From BOG-908 sp963751795 (lineage in GTDB: Bacteria; Pseudomonadota; Alphaproteobacteria; Acetobacterales; Acetobacteraceae), in assembly GCA_963751795.1 (NCBI GenBank), contig CAVVVI010000002.1, forward strand, positions 868,001 to 932,000: a DNA stretch of 64,000 bases, written 5' to 3'. The position numbers and the translations under genes are program-made. Below are positions 15,998 through 23,671 of this stretch, in pieces. Within the stretch, counting starts at the first letter, position 1. Each line of letters starts with the position of its first letter. The notes under the pieces are model-generated. The model searched no databases. It saw nothing but the letters and a program-made list of their open reading frames with translations, and was not told where the DNA came from.

Positions 15998-18575
15998 GCT
16001 TCCTCCTGTCGGCCGCAGCCGTAAAATGTTGCCGTGCGGTGGCAAAGCCGTCCCACGGGTCGGCGCGTAGCCTGGCCAGGCGCGCGGGTAGGGTGTGGAC
16101 GGTGAATGCCTGCGGGTCCAGCTTGGCCGTCACCTCGCGCCAGGCCAGCGGCACGGCCACCGTGGCGTGTGGCCGGGCGCGCGGCGAGAACGAGGCGATG
16201 GCCGTCGAGCCCAGGCCGTTGCGCAGCCAGTCGATCAGGATGCGGCCGCGGCGGCGCGCCTTCGGCACGGAAGCCACGTAGAGTTCCGGGGAGGCGCGCT
16301 CCTGCGCCTCGGCAAACGCCCGGCACCAGGCGCGCGCCGCGTCCCACCCGGCGGAAGATTGCACGGGCACCACCACGTGCAGGCCCTTGCCGCCGGAGGT
16401 GCGGCACCAGCTGGCATAGCCCTCGCGCTCAAGCCGGGCCTTGATGTCGTGCGCCGCGCGCACGATCGCGGGCCAGTCCACGCCCTCGCCGGGGTCGAGG
16501 TCGAACACCAGCCGGTCCGGGTGGCCGGCATCGTCCAGCGTGCTGCCCCAGCTATGCAGCTCCACGGCGGCGATCTGCGCGGTGGCGATCAGTCCGTCGG
16601 TGCCGTCCAGCGCCAAATACGGCGCGCCGTCGAACGCGCCTTCGTGCAGCGCGGCCGGCATGCCGCGATTGGCGTGCTTCTGGAAGAAATGCTCGCCCTC
16701 GATCCCGTCCGGGCAGCGCACGAAGGCCAGCGGCCGGTGCGCGATGGCGGCTTCGGCGACGGCGGCCACCCTCTGCCAGTACTCCGCCAGATCCTGCTTG
16801 GTGACCGCCTTGTGGCCGCCTTCGGCCGGCCACAGCTCGCGCTCGGGGTGCGTGATGCGCACGCCACCGGTCTCTGCCGCGCGGGCGGCCGGCTTGGCGG
16901 CGCGCACGATCCGGCCGGAATGCGAGCCGCCGGCGGTCCCCAGCGCGGCGCGCGGCGCCTCGGGGTTGGGCACCTCGCGCACCACGTCGGCAGCCGCCTT
17001 GTCCTCCCGCAGGCCAAGGAACACGGCGTGGCGCAGGCGGCCCGCGCCTGACCAGCCGGTGTATTGCACCTCGGCCACCAGTTCCGGACGCACCCAGACG
17101 ATGCCGGCGGGCGGCTTCTCCTCGGTCAGCAGCATCGTGCCCGGCGCCTCGGTGGCCAAAGGTGCCAGCTGGGCGGCCAGGTCGCGCAAAGTCGCCTCGG
17201 TAAACCCGCTGCCGCAGCCGCCGACGAAATGCAGCGTGCCGTGCTCGTCGTAGAAGCCTAGCTGCAGCGAGCCCAGCCCGGTGCGGCTGCCCTGCGGCGG
17301 CGTCCAGCCGAGGATGACGAACTCCTCGCGCCCGTGGCACTTCACCTTCAGCCAGTCGCGGCTACGCCCGGCGTGGTAGGCGCCGTCGGCGCGCTTGCAG
17401 ATGATGCCTTCCAGCCCCATCGCGCAGGCATTCTTGCGCACCTGGTCGGTGATGCCCTCGAGGTGGTCGCTGACGCGGATGAAATCCTGCGGCGGCACCA
17501 GCGCCACCAGGGCCGCCTTGCGCTCGGTCAGCTTCAAGTCACGCAGATCGTGGCCGTCCAGGTAGAGCAGGTCGAACAGGTATAGATGCAGGTTGTCGTC
17601 GCGGCCCTCCTTGAGCGCCGCCTGCAAATCGGGGAAGCTCGACAGGCCGTTCTCCTGCAGCGCCACCAACTCGCCGTCGGCCATCAGCGTTGCCGCCGGC
17701 AGGCCGGCGACGGCGTGCGCCACGGCCGCCAGGCGGTGCGTCCAGTCCAGGCCGTTGCGCGTCAGCACGCGCACATCGTCACCATCCTTGCGCACGATCA
17801 CCCGGTAGCCGTCGAACTTGATCTCGCTCAGCCACTCGGCCCCCTGCGGCGGCACGTCGGCATTGCTGGCCAGCATCGGCGGCTGCGCCTCGGGCAAGGG
17901 CGCGCGTCGGGCGCCTTCGGGCAGGTGCATGGCGGAGGTCGGGGCTGCAGCCGGCTTGGCCGCCCGCTTGGGCTTGGCAGCGGGCTTGGGCTTGGCCTCC
18001 GCTTTCGGCTTGGCGGCCGGCTTCGGCTTGGCCAGTGGCACCGCCTCCATCACGCCGGCATCCGCACCGGCGCGTTCCTCGGCATCGTGCTCCTTGATCA
18101 GCAGCCAGCTCTCGCCGCGCTCGCCGGGGCGAGGCTTGAGGCGGATCAGCACGAAGCGGCCGTGCAGGCGGCTGCCGTGCAGCGTGAATTTCATCTCCCC
18201 GCGGGCCAGATCGGCCGCCGCATCGCCCACCGGCGCCCAGCTGCCGCGGTCCCAGATTTCCACCGTGCCGGCGCCGTAATTGCCCTTCGGGATCACGCCT
18301 TCGAAGGTGGCGTAATCCAGCGGATGGTCCTCGGTGCGCATGGCCAGGCGCTTGTGCCCGGGGTCCAGGCTCGGGCCTTTGGGCACCGCCCAACTCCACA
18401 GCACGCCACCGTGCTCCAGGCGGAAATCCCAGTGCAGGCGCGTGGCCGCATGCTTCTGCACGACGAAGGTGAGGTCGGCGGCGGGCTTGGCGCGGGCGGC
18501 AGGCGCAGGCTCGGGCGTATGCGCGAAATTGCGCTTGCCCCGGTAGGTTTCGATCGACGTGTCGCGGCTCGCCAT
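15990..18575 (-). CDS. ligD: Multifunctional ATP-dependent DNA ligase LigD
   Basis: 861 residues with the three LigD domains in the order phosphoesterase, ligase, polymerase. PE (about 35-165): ATRLHWDFRLEHGGVLWSWA and DHPLDYATFEGVIPKGNYG. A Lys/Pro/Ala repeat linker follows (about 181-212). Ligase (about 230-540): adenylated Lys253 in EIKFDGYRV, with WLKVKC further on. Polymerase/primase (about 570-855): HPERELWP, HANRGMP, LVFDLDPGEGVDW with the catalytic Asp pair, and GGKGLHVVVP. It repairs broken ends with Ku. The frame extends upstream of the chosen ATG by 107 non-homologous codons; the ATG lies 10 nt from an EcfG-type -10, implying a leaderless or very short leader. Confidence 0.96.
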   Translation of the reverse strand: MASRDTSIETYRGKRNFAHTPEPAPAARAKPAADLTFVVQKHAATRLHWDFRLEHGGVLWSWAVPKGPSLDPGHKRLAMRTEDHPLDYATFEGVIPKGNYGAGTVEIWDRGSWAPVGDAAADLARGEMKFTLHGSRLHGRFVLIRLKPRPGERGESWLLIKEHDAEERAGADAGVMEAVPLAKPKPAAKPKAEAKPKPAAKPKRAAKPAAAPTSAMHLPEGARRAPLPEAQPPMLASNADVPPQGAEWLSEIKFDGYRVIVRKDGDDVRVLTRNGLDWTHRLAAVAHAVAGLPAATLMADGELVALQENGLSSFPDLQAALKEGRDDNLHLYLFDLLYLDGHDLRDLKLTERKAALVALVPPQDFIRVSDHLEGITDQVRKNACAMGLEGIICKRADGAYHAGRSRDWLKVKCHGREEFVILGWTPPQGSRTGLGSLQLGFYDEHGTLHFVGGCGSGFTEATLRDLAAQLAPLATEAPGTMLLTEEKPPAGIVWVRPELVAEVQYTGWSGAGRLRHAVFLGLREDKAAADVVREVPNPEAPRAALGTAGGSHSGRIVRAAKPAARAAETGGVRITHPERELWPAEGGHKAVTKQDLAEYWQRVAAVAEAAIAHRPLAFVRCPDGIEGEHFFQKHANRGMPAALHEGAFDGAPYLALDGTDGLIATAQIAAVELHSWGSTLDDAGHPDRLVFDLDPGEGVDWPAIVRAAHDIKARLEREGYASWCRTSGGKGLHVVVPVQSSAGWDAARAWCRAFAEAQERASPELYVASVPKARRRGRILIDWLRNGLGSTAIASFSPRARPHATVAVPLAWREVTAKLDPQAFTVHTLPARLARLRADPWDGFATARQHFTAAADRRKHG

Positions 18576-18585
18576 AATCAGGAGC

Positions 18586-18611
18586 AACGTGATTTTGGCA
18601 GGGCAGGTTCC
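18586..18611 (-). promoter_or_regulatory. EcfG-type (general stress response) promoter for ligD-ku
   Basis: Read on the minus strand, GGAAC (18611-18607) is followed by exactly 17 bp and then CGTT (18589-18586). This matches the known EcfG consensus GGAAC-N16/17-CGTT of alphaproteobacterial general stress sigma factors. The -10 ends 10 nt before the ligD ATG. Placement and spacing are exact; control by EcfG is inference. Confidence 0.65.
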
Positions 18612-18726
18612 GCTTGGCGAAGGAACCCGGGGCGGCCGAGGCGGTGTAAGCAGGCGGGCCATACCGGCCGCTGCGCCGCCCGCCTTCACCCCGAAGAAGG
18701 CTCCCCTTCGTTCCCTTGAGGCCCGC

Positions 18727-20916
18727 ATGCCCGATTCCACCCAGGACCCCAACGACTTCGCCATCACCGCGCAGATCTCGCTGGTCGAGCAGCGCTTCCG
18801 CACGCTCAAGCACAACGACATGTTCGGCGTGTTCGACCAGCGCGGCGACATCCGCCCCGGGCCGGGCGGCACCGAAGGATTGTTCTTCCACGACACCCGC
18901 TATCTTTCGGAGTTCGAGCTGGTGGTGGCCGGCCGGCGGCTGATCCTGCTCAGCTCCACGCTGCGCGACGATAACGGCACGCTCACCTGCGACCTCGCCA
19001 ACCCCGATCTGCCGGCGCTGCCCGGCGCGGACGGGCACGCGGGTGCCGAGGGGCTGATCAGCAACCTGATCCATTTCCGCCGCTCGCGCTTCCTGTGGCA
19101 GGGCGTCTGCCACGAGCGTATCTCGATCCGCAATTTCGACGTGGTGGCGCATACCCTGCCGGTGGAAATACGCTACGGCGCGGATTTCGCCGACCTGTTC
19201 GAGGTGCGCGGCATGACGCGCGCGCGGCATGGCACCCATGAACCCGCTTCGGTGAGCCTGCAGACGGTGACGCTGGCCTATACCGGGCTCGACAGCCTGC
19301 GCCGCACCACCGATCTGCGCTTCGACCCGCCGCCCGAGCGCATCGACGAGGGCCGCGCGCTGTTCAACGTCTCCTTGCCGGCACATGGCCGCAGCCTGAT
19401 CTTCATCGAGGTGGCCTGCGACCGTCCGCCCGCGCCGCGCCGGCCCTCGGAGACGTTCGTCGTGCGGATGATCGAGCAGCGGCGCTGGATCCGGCAGCGC
19501 AGTGCGGAGGCCTGCGGCATCGAGAGCAGCAACGAGGTGTTCAACGAGGCGATGCGCCGCGCGATCAGCGACCTCACGATGCTGACCACCGACCTGCCCA
19601 CCGGCCCCTACCCGTACGCCGGCATTCCATGGTTCAGCACGGAGTTTGGCCGCGACGCCATCCTGACCGCGCTGAACGTGCTGTGGATGGACCCCGCGAT
19701 CGCCGCCGGCGTGCTGCGCTTCCTGGCGCTGAACCAGGCCACCGCGCCCGACGCAGCCTCGGACGCCGAGCCGGGCAAGATCCTGCACGAGATGCGCCGC
19801 GGCGAGATGGCCGAGCTGCGCGAGGTGCCGTTCCGCCGCTACTACGGCAGCGTCGATTCCACGCCGCTCTTCGTCATGCTGGCCGGCGCCTATCTGGACC
19901 GCACCGGCGACCTCGATACCGTCGCCGCTTTGTGGCCCAACATCCGCGCGGCGTTGGGCTGGATGGACAGCTACGCCGCCCGCGATCCGGACGGCTTCGT
20001 CAGCTATTTCCGGCAGACCGAGGAGGGGCTGGCCAACCAGGGCTGGAAGGACAGTTTCGACAGCATCAGCCACGCCGACGGCACGCTGGCCACCGGCCCG
20101 ATCGCGCTCGTCGAAGTGCAGGGCTACGTCTATGCCGCGCGCAAAGCCGCTGCGGCCATCGCGCGCCGCATGGGCAATGCGGAGGACGCAGCGGCGCAGG
20201 ATGCCAAGGCGGCCACCCTGCAGGCCGGGTTCGAGCGGCATTTCTGGTGCCCCGAGCTGGGCACTTACGCCTTGGCACTGGACGGCGCACGCCAGCCCTG
20301 CCGTGTGCTGGCGTCCAATGCCGGCCATCTGCTGCTCACCGGCATCATCACGCCGGAGCGCGCGCTGAGCGTGGCCGAAGGCCTGATGGGCGCGCGCTTC
20401 TTCAACGGCTGGGGCATCCGCACGCTGGCCTCCGGCGAGGCACGCTACAACCCGATGAGCTACCACAACGGCAGCGTGTGGCCGCACGACAACGCGGTGA
20501 TCGCCATGGGCCTGGGCCGCTACGGGCTGAAGCCGCAGGCCGAACGCATCTTCTCGGGCCTGTTCGATGCGGCGCTGTACGTGGATCTACGGCGGCTGCC
20601 CGAACTGTTCTGCGGCTTCGCCCGCCGCCGCGGCCAGGGGCCCACGCTGTATCCCGTCGCCTGCGCGCCGCAGGCCTGGGCAGCCACCGCCCTGCACGCA
20701 ACGCTGGGCGCATGCCTCGGCCTGCGCTTCGACCATGCCGAACGCAGCGTGGTGTTCGACCGGCCGATGCTGCCGGAGTTCCTCGACGTGGTGACGCTGC
20801 ACAACCTTACGCTGGGTGACGCACGCATATCGGTGGTGCTGCGCCGCGTGGGCAACGAGGTGGCGATGAACGTGCTGCAGCGGACGGGGGTTATTCATGC
20901 GGTGTTGCGGAGTTAG
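18727..20916 (+). CDS. Amylo-alpha-1,6-glucosidase / glycogen-debranching-type protein
   Basis: 729 residues. The N-terminal beta-rich domain (about 15-270) carries the family start ITAQISLVEQRFRTLKHND and TEGLFFHDTRYLSEFEL. The C-terminal (alpha/alpha)6 barrel has PYPYAGIPWFSTEFGRDAI, YYGSVDSTPLFVML, NQGWKDSFDSISH and YHNGSVWPHDNAVIA. Members hydrolyse alpha-1,6 branches or related glucosides; the exact substrate is uncertain. The chosen ATG starts the conserved region; the frame opens 56 codons upstream. It is divergent from ligD with 151 nt between starts. A repeat pair begins directly after its stop. Confidence 0.85.
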   Translation: MPDSTQDPNDFAITAQISLVEQRFRTLKHNDMFGVFDQRGDIRPGPGGTEGLFFHDTRYLSEFELVVAGRRLILLSSTLRDDNGTLTCDLANPDLPALPGADGHAGAEGLISNLIHFRRSRFLWQGVCHERISIRNFDVVAHTLPVEIRYGADFADLFEVRGMTRARHGTHEPASVSLQTVTLAYTGLDSLRRTTDLRFDPPPERIDEGRALFNVSLPAHGRSLIFIEVACDRPPAPRRPSETFVVRMIEQRRWIRQRSAEACGIESSNEVFNEAMRRAISDLTMLTTDLPTGPYPYAGIPWFSTEFGRDAILTALNVLWMDPAIAAGVLRFLALNQATAPDAASDAEPGKILHEMRRGEMAELREVPFRRYYGSVDSTPLFVMLAGAYLDRTGDLDTVAALWPNIRAALGWMDSYAARDPDGFVSYFRQTEEGLANQGWKDSFDSISHADGTLATGPIALVEVQGYVYAARKAAAAIARRMGNAEDAAAQDAKAATLQAGFERHFWCPELGTYALALDGARQPCRVLASNAGHLLLTGIITPERALSVAEGLMGARFFNGWGIRTLASGEARYNPMSYHNGSVWPHDNAVIAMGLGRYGLKPQAERIFSGLFDAALYVDLRRLPELFCGFARRRGQGPTLYPVACAPQAWAATALHATLGACLGLRFDHAERSVVFDRPMLPEFLDVVTLHNLTLGDARISVVLRRVGNEVAMNVLQRTGVIHAVLRS

Positions 20917-20920
20917 AAAG

Positions 20921-21072
20921 CGGTTCTTTTTTGAAAAAAAGAACCAAAAAACTTTTGCTTCTTAGCGGCGTCCCGCAGATACGTGCGTGAGAAAACGGTA
21001 AGCGGAAGCACATGCACGCATAAGGACAAAAGCTTTTTGGTCCTTTTTCTCGAAAAAGGACGACTTTCTTCC
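20921..21072. repeat. Paired AT-rich palindromic repeat between convergent genes (locus C)
   Basis: Left arm 20921-20960 (inner stem GTTC...GAAC) begins 4 nt after the glucosidase stop. Right arm 21025-21072 (inner stem GTCC...GGAC) ends 4 nt before the thioesterase stop on the other strand. The arms are inverted relative to each other around a 64-nt spacer. Because both flanking genes end here, this copy could act as a bidirectional terminator. Confidence 0.8.
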
Positions 21073-21076
21073 TGCC

Positions 21077-21487
21077 TCACCCACCAGCCCCAACAACCCG
21101 CGGCCGCCCCTCGCCATCCACCGCCACCATAACGAACCGCGCCCGCGTCACCCGCTCGTGGCGGATCGGCATCTTGCGGCGGGCCCACACATCCACGTCG
21201 ATGGTGATCGACGTGCGCCCGGTTTTGACCACCTCGCAGTAGCAGCTGATCAAATCGCCCACATTGACGGGCCGCAGGAACACCAGGTCGGAGACTGCCA
21301 CCGTCGCCACCCGGCCGGCGGCCAGTTCATGCGCGGTGGAGCCGGCGGCCATGTCCATGATGCCCATGATCCAGCCGCCGAAGATGTCGCCCGAGGCGTT
21401 GGTGTCGGCCGGCACGGCGGGGATGCGCAGCGCCACCTCGCCGCGCGGGCCGTCCTCTTCGGCGGGCGCGCTCAATGGTTCGGCCAC
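21077..21487 (-). CDS. Acyl-CoA thioesterase, YciA-like hotdog fold
   Basis: 136 residues, GTG start. The hotdog domain has ALRIPAVPADTNASGDIFGG with the catalytic Asn/Asp region and GWIMGIMDMAAGSTAHE, then TVAVSDLVFLRPVNVGDLI, typical of YciA/BACH-type acyl-CoA thioesterases that hydrolyse acyl-CoA to free acid and CoA. It is the last gene of a three-gene minus-strand unit; its start overlaps the end of the VOC gene by 16 nt. Confidence 0.9.
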   Translation of the reverse strand: MAEPLSAPAEEDGPRGEVALRIPAVPADTNASGDIFGGWIMGIMDMAAGSTAHELAAGRVATVAVSDLVFLRPVNVGDLISCYCEVVKTGRTSITIDVDVWARRKMPIRHERVTRARFVMVAVDGEGRPRVVGAGG

Positions 21488-21891
21488 AGGCCGGGGGTGG
21501 CCACTTCCACCGAGTGCTGGTCCGGGTCGCGGAAATACAGGCTGGTGCCGCCTGCCGGCCAGGTGATGCGGCTTTCGATGGCCACGTGCTGCGCCGCCAG
21601 ATGCGCGCTCCAGGCCTCGAGCTCGTTGATGGGGATGGCGAACGCCAGATGCTGCGTGCCGCGCCCGTCATGGGCGGGGATGGTGCCCTGCGGCGTCTGG
21701 CTGGGCTCGGCCGAGCCGCCGCGCACGAACAGCAGCAGCACGCCGCCGCCCGGCACGCCCATGGCGCACATGCGCGCATCCTGCAGGAACGGCTCGAAGC
21801 CGAGCACGCGGGCGTAGAAGTCGCGGCTTGCCGCCAGATCGGTGACGTAAAGCGAGGTCTCCAGGATATGGCCGAGCCGCGGGACGGCCAT
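21472..21891 (-). CDS. VOC (glyoxalase/bleomycin-resistance fold) family protein
   Basis: 139 residues. The paired beta-alpha-beta-beta-beta modules are visible: LGHILETSLYVTDLAASRDF with FYARVLGFEP, then GTQHLAFAIP and SLYFRDPDQHSVEVATPGLW. His7 of LGHILET, His in QHLAF and Glu in HSVEV are the expected metal ligands. The function may be dioxygenase, lyase or resistance; it cannot be read. It overlaps the thioesterase start and begins one base after the upstream gene stop, so it is translationally coupled to both. Confidence 0.85.
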   Translation of the reverse strand: MAVPRLGHILETSLYVTDLAASRDFYARVLGFEPFLQDARMCAMGVPGGGVLLLFVRGGSAEPSQTPQGTIPAHDGRGTQHLAFAIPINELEAWSAHLAAQHVAIESRITWPAGGTSLYFRDPDQHSVEVATPGLWPNH

Positions 21892-21892
21892 G

Positions 21893-22645
21893 TCAGCTGC
21901 CCAGGCGCGTGAAGGTCAGGGTGGCGACCGGCTCGGCCTCGTCGGTGCAGCAGCCGTGGTGGAAGCTGGCGATGATGAGCTTGGGGCCGTCCTGCCGCAC
22001 GCCGATCAGCGCGCCGGTGCCGAACACGCCGCCACCGCCCTCGTCGGCGATGCCGTAGGCGAAGGCCGTGCTGGTGATGCGGGCGCGCTGCAGCCGGCTG
22101 CTGCGCGGGTTGAGGAAAGGCGGCCCGGAATACCAGGTGGCCGCGGTGATGGCGGCACCGGTGGGCGAGCTCAGCCCCCAGGACGGCACGTGATGCACCA
22201 TGTCCATGCCGCGATCCTGCACCTGGATCAGCGAGCCGTCGGCGCCCGTGTAGGTGCCGGGCGTGAAGTGCTGGAAGACGATGGGCGCCGAGGGCCGCTG
22301 GGCCAGTTCCAGCCGCTGCTCCGGCTTCTGGCCGGAGGGCACCGCGCGCAGCGCCACCTGGGCCGGGGCGGCGGGTGCGGCGGCGGGCATGCCGGAGGCG
22401 ATCGCGTGGCCGGCGCTGTCGGTGGCGAGCGTCACGTGGCCCTGCGCATCCACCTGCAATTCGATCGTCACGTCGCGGAACAGCGTGCCATGCGCGGTGC
22501 GGATCGGCAGCCGGCTGATGGTGATCGTGTTGCCGCTGGCGACCAGCTGGGCATCCTGCAGCCGCGTGGTGGCCGGCGCCTCCTGCGCGCGGGCCGTGGC
22601 CGGCAGGGTGAGCAGGGCAGAGCAGAAGGCCAGGGTGAATCGCAT
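21893..22645 (-). CDS. Exported protein of unknown function with a CC-containing C-terminal motif
   Basis: 250 residues with a clear signal peptide (MRFTLAFCSALLTLPATARA, cut before QEA). An N-terminal beta-rich part (TRLQDAQLVASGNTITISRL, LFRDVTIELQVDAQGHVTLA) is joined by an Ala-rich linker to a C-terminal domain containing TPGTYTGADGSLIQVQDRG, HHVPSWGLSS and a distinctive IIASFHHGCCTDEAEP. The HHGCC cluster could bind metal or form a disulfide. I do not recognise the family. It is first of the unit with VOC and thioesterase genes, spaced one base from the VOC start. Confidence 0.65.
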   Translation of the reverse strand: MRFTLAFCSALLTLPATARAQEAPATTRLQDAQLVASGNTITISRLPIRTAHGTLFRDVTIELQVDAQGHVTLATDSAGHAIASGMPAAAPAAPAQVALRAVPSGQKPEQRLELAQRPSAPIVFQHFTPGTYTGADGSLIQVQDRGMDMVHHVPSWGLSSPTGAAITAATWYSGPPFLNPRSSRLQRARITSTAFAYGIADEGGGGVFGTGALIGVRQDGPKLIIASFHHGCCTDEAEPVATLTFTRLGS

Positions 22646-22685
22646 CGGCGCAGCCTGCCACAAGCCCGGCGGTGCGGCTACCGCC

Positions 22686-22711
22686 GGAACCAAGCAAGCG
22701 GCGCCGGTGTT
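22686..22711 (+). promoter_or_regulatory. EcfG-like promoter for the PPOX general-stress gene
   Basis: GGAAC at 22686-22690, 17 bp, then TGTT at 22708-22711, which is one mismatch from the EcfG consensus GGAAC-N16/17-CGTT. It ends 29 nt before the ATG of a protein from the general-stress PPOX family. The motif is seen directly; regulation is inferred. Confidence 0.4.
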
Positions 22712-22740
22712 GAGGCGCCACGCGCCACAGGGAGCCTGTT

Positions 22741-23238
22741 ATGACCAACACCGCCGACGCCGCCACGCTGGAGAAGCTCTCCGGCATGATCAAGCACATC
22801 CAGACGGCCATGCTGACCACCGAGGACGGCCCGCATCTGCGCGCCCGGCCGATGGTGGCGGTGCAGAAGGCCTTCGCCGGCGAGCTGTTCTTCTACACCC
22901 ACGCCAGCACCCACAAGGTGGCCGAAGTGGGTGCCCATGAGCGCGTCGGCGTCAGCTACGCCGATTCACACGAGCAGAACTACATCTCGCTGTCCGGCAC
23001 GGCCGAGATCGTGCGCGACAAGGCGCTGATCCAGGAGCATTGGGGCGAGGCGATGCGCACGTGGTTCCCCAAGGGCGTGGAGGATCCCGACATCGCCATC
23101 CTCAAGGTGAACGTGGACCAGGCGGAATACTGGGACGCGCCGAATTCCACGATGGTGCACCTGTATGGCTACGTGAAAGCGACACTCACCGGCAAGCCGC
23201 CGGCGGGCGGCGAGAACGAGAAGGTCAAGATCGCCTAG
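22741..23238 (+). CDS. Pyridoxamine 5'-phosphate oxidase-like general stress protein
   Basis: 165 residues. The split beta-barrel of the FMN-binding PPOX superfamily is recognisable: MIKHIQTAMLTTEDGPHLRA, RPMVAVQKAFAGELFFYTH, THKVAEVGAHERVGVSYADS and YISLSGTAEIVRDKALIQEH. It belongs to the general stress protein 26 branch, small flavin- or F420-type proteins of unsettled biochemical role. The ATG has AGGGAGCC 8 nt upstream. The 3' end overlaps the convergent response-regulator gene by 14 nt. An EcfG-like promoter sits upstream. Confidence 0.88.
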   Translation: MTNTADAATLEKLSGMIKHIQTAMLTTEDGPHLRARPMVAVQKAFAGELFFYTHASTHKVAEVGAHERVGVSYADSHEQNYISLSGTAEIVRDKALIQEHWGEAMRTWFPKGVEDPDIAILKVNVDQAEYWDAPNSTMVHLYGYVKATLTGKPPAGGENEKVKIA

Positions 23239-23671
23239 CAGCCCCCGCGTCGGGCGCCGGGTTGCCGGCCGGGGTGAACGCCGGGTCGGCGCGCCCGGCC
23301 AGCAGCTCCGTCAGCCGTGCGGCAAGCCGGGCCACGGTGAACGGCTTCTCGCAGCGCGGCAGCCCGGCATGGCGGCCGGGCAGGGCGCCGGCATCGTAGC
23401 CGCTGGCCAGCAGCACCGGCACGCCCCGGTCCAGCAGGTGGTCGGCCACCGGCCAGCACGGCTTGCCGCCGAGATCGACGTCCAGCACGGCCGCGTCGGG
23501 CAACCTGCCGGCGTCGAGCAGCGCCAGGGCATCGGCCACGCAGGCGGCTGGCCCGAGAATGGCTGCGCCGCCCGCCTTCAGCCCCAGGCACAGCTCCTCG
23601 GCCAAGTGGTAATCGTCTTCGACGATCATGATGAGCAGGCCGGCGAGGCCGGCGCGGTCGGGCGACGTCAT
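23225..23671 (-). CDS. Single-domain response regulator (receiver only)
   Basis: 148 residues, one receiver domain: acidic pair Asp19-Asp20 in IMIVEDDYH, phospho-acceptor Asp64 in AVLDVDLGG, and Lys109 in CEKPF. There is no output domain; a disordered tail of about 20 residues follows. It overlaps the upstream HWE kinase by 4 nt (ATGA), so it is its likely phosphorylation partner. Receiver-only proteins paired with HWE kinases commonly act as phosphate sinks or relays. Confidence 0.92.
   Translation of the reverse strand: MTSPDRAGLAGLLIMIVEDDYHLAEELCLGLKAGGAAILGPAACVADALALLDAGRLPDAAVLDVDLGGKPCWPVADHLLDRGVPVLLASGYDAGALPGRHAGLPRCEKPFTVARLAARLTELLAGRADPAFTPAGNPAPDAGAARRS

Noticed and set aside
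18622..18647. Second EcfG promoter for the glucosidase gene on the + strand (GGAAC at 18622)
   Set aside because: At 16 and 17 bp spacing the sequence is GGTG or GTGT, not CGTT.
17779..20487. 902-codon minus-strand frame antisense to the glucosidase gene and running into ligD in another frame
   Set aside because: A shadow frame; both real genes lie here with recognisable domains and proper starts.
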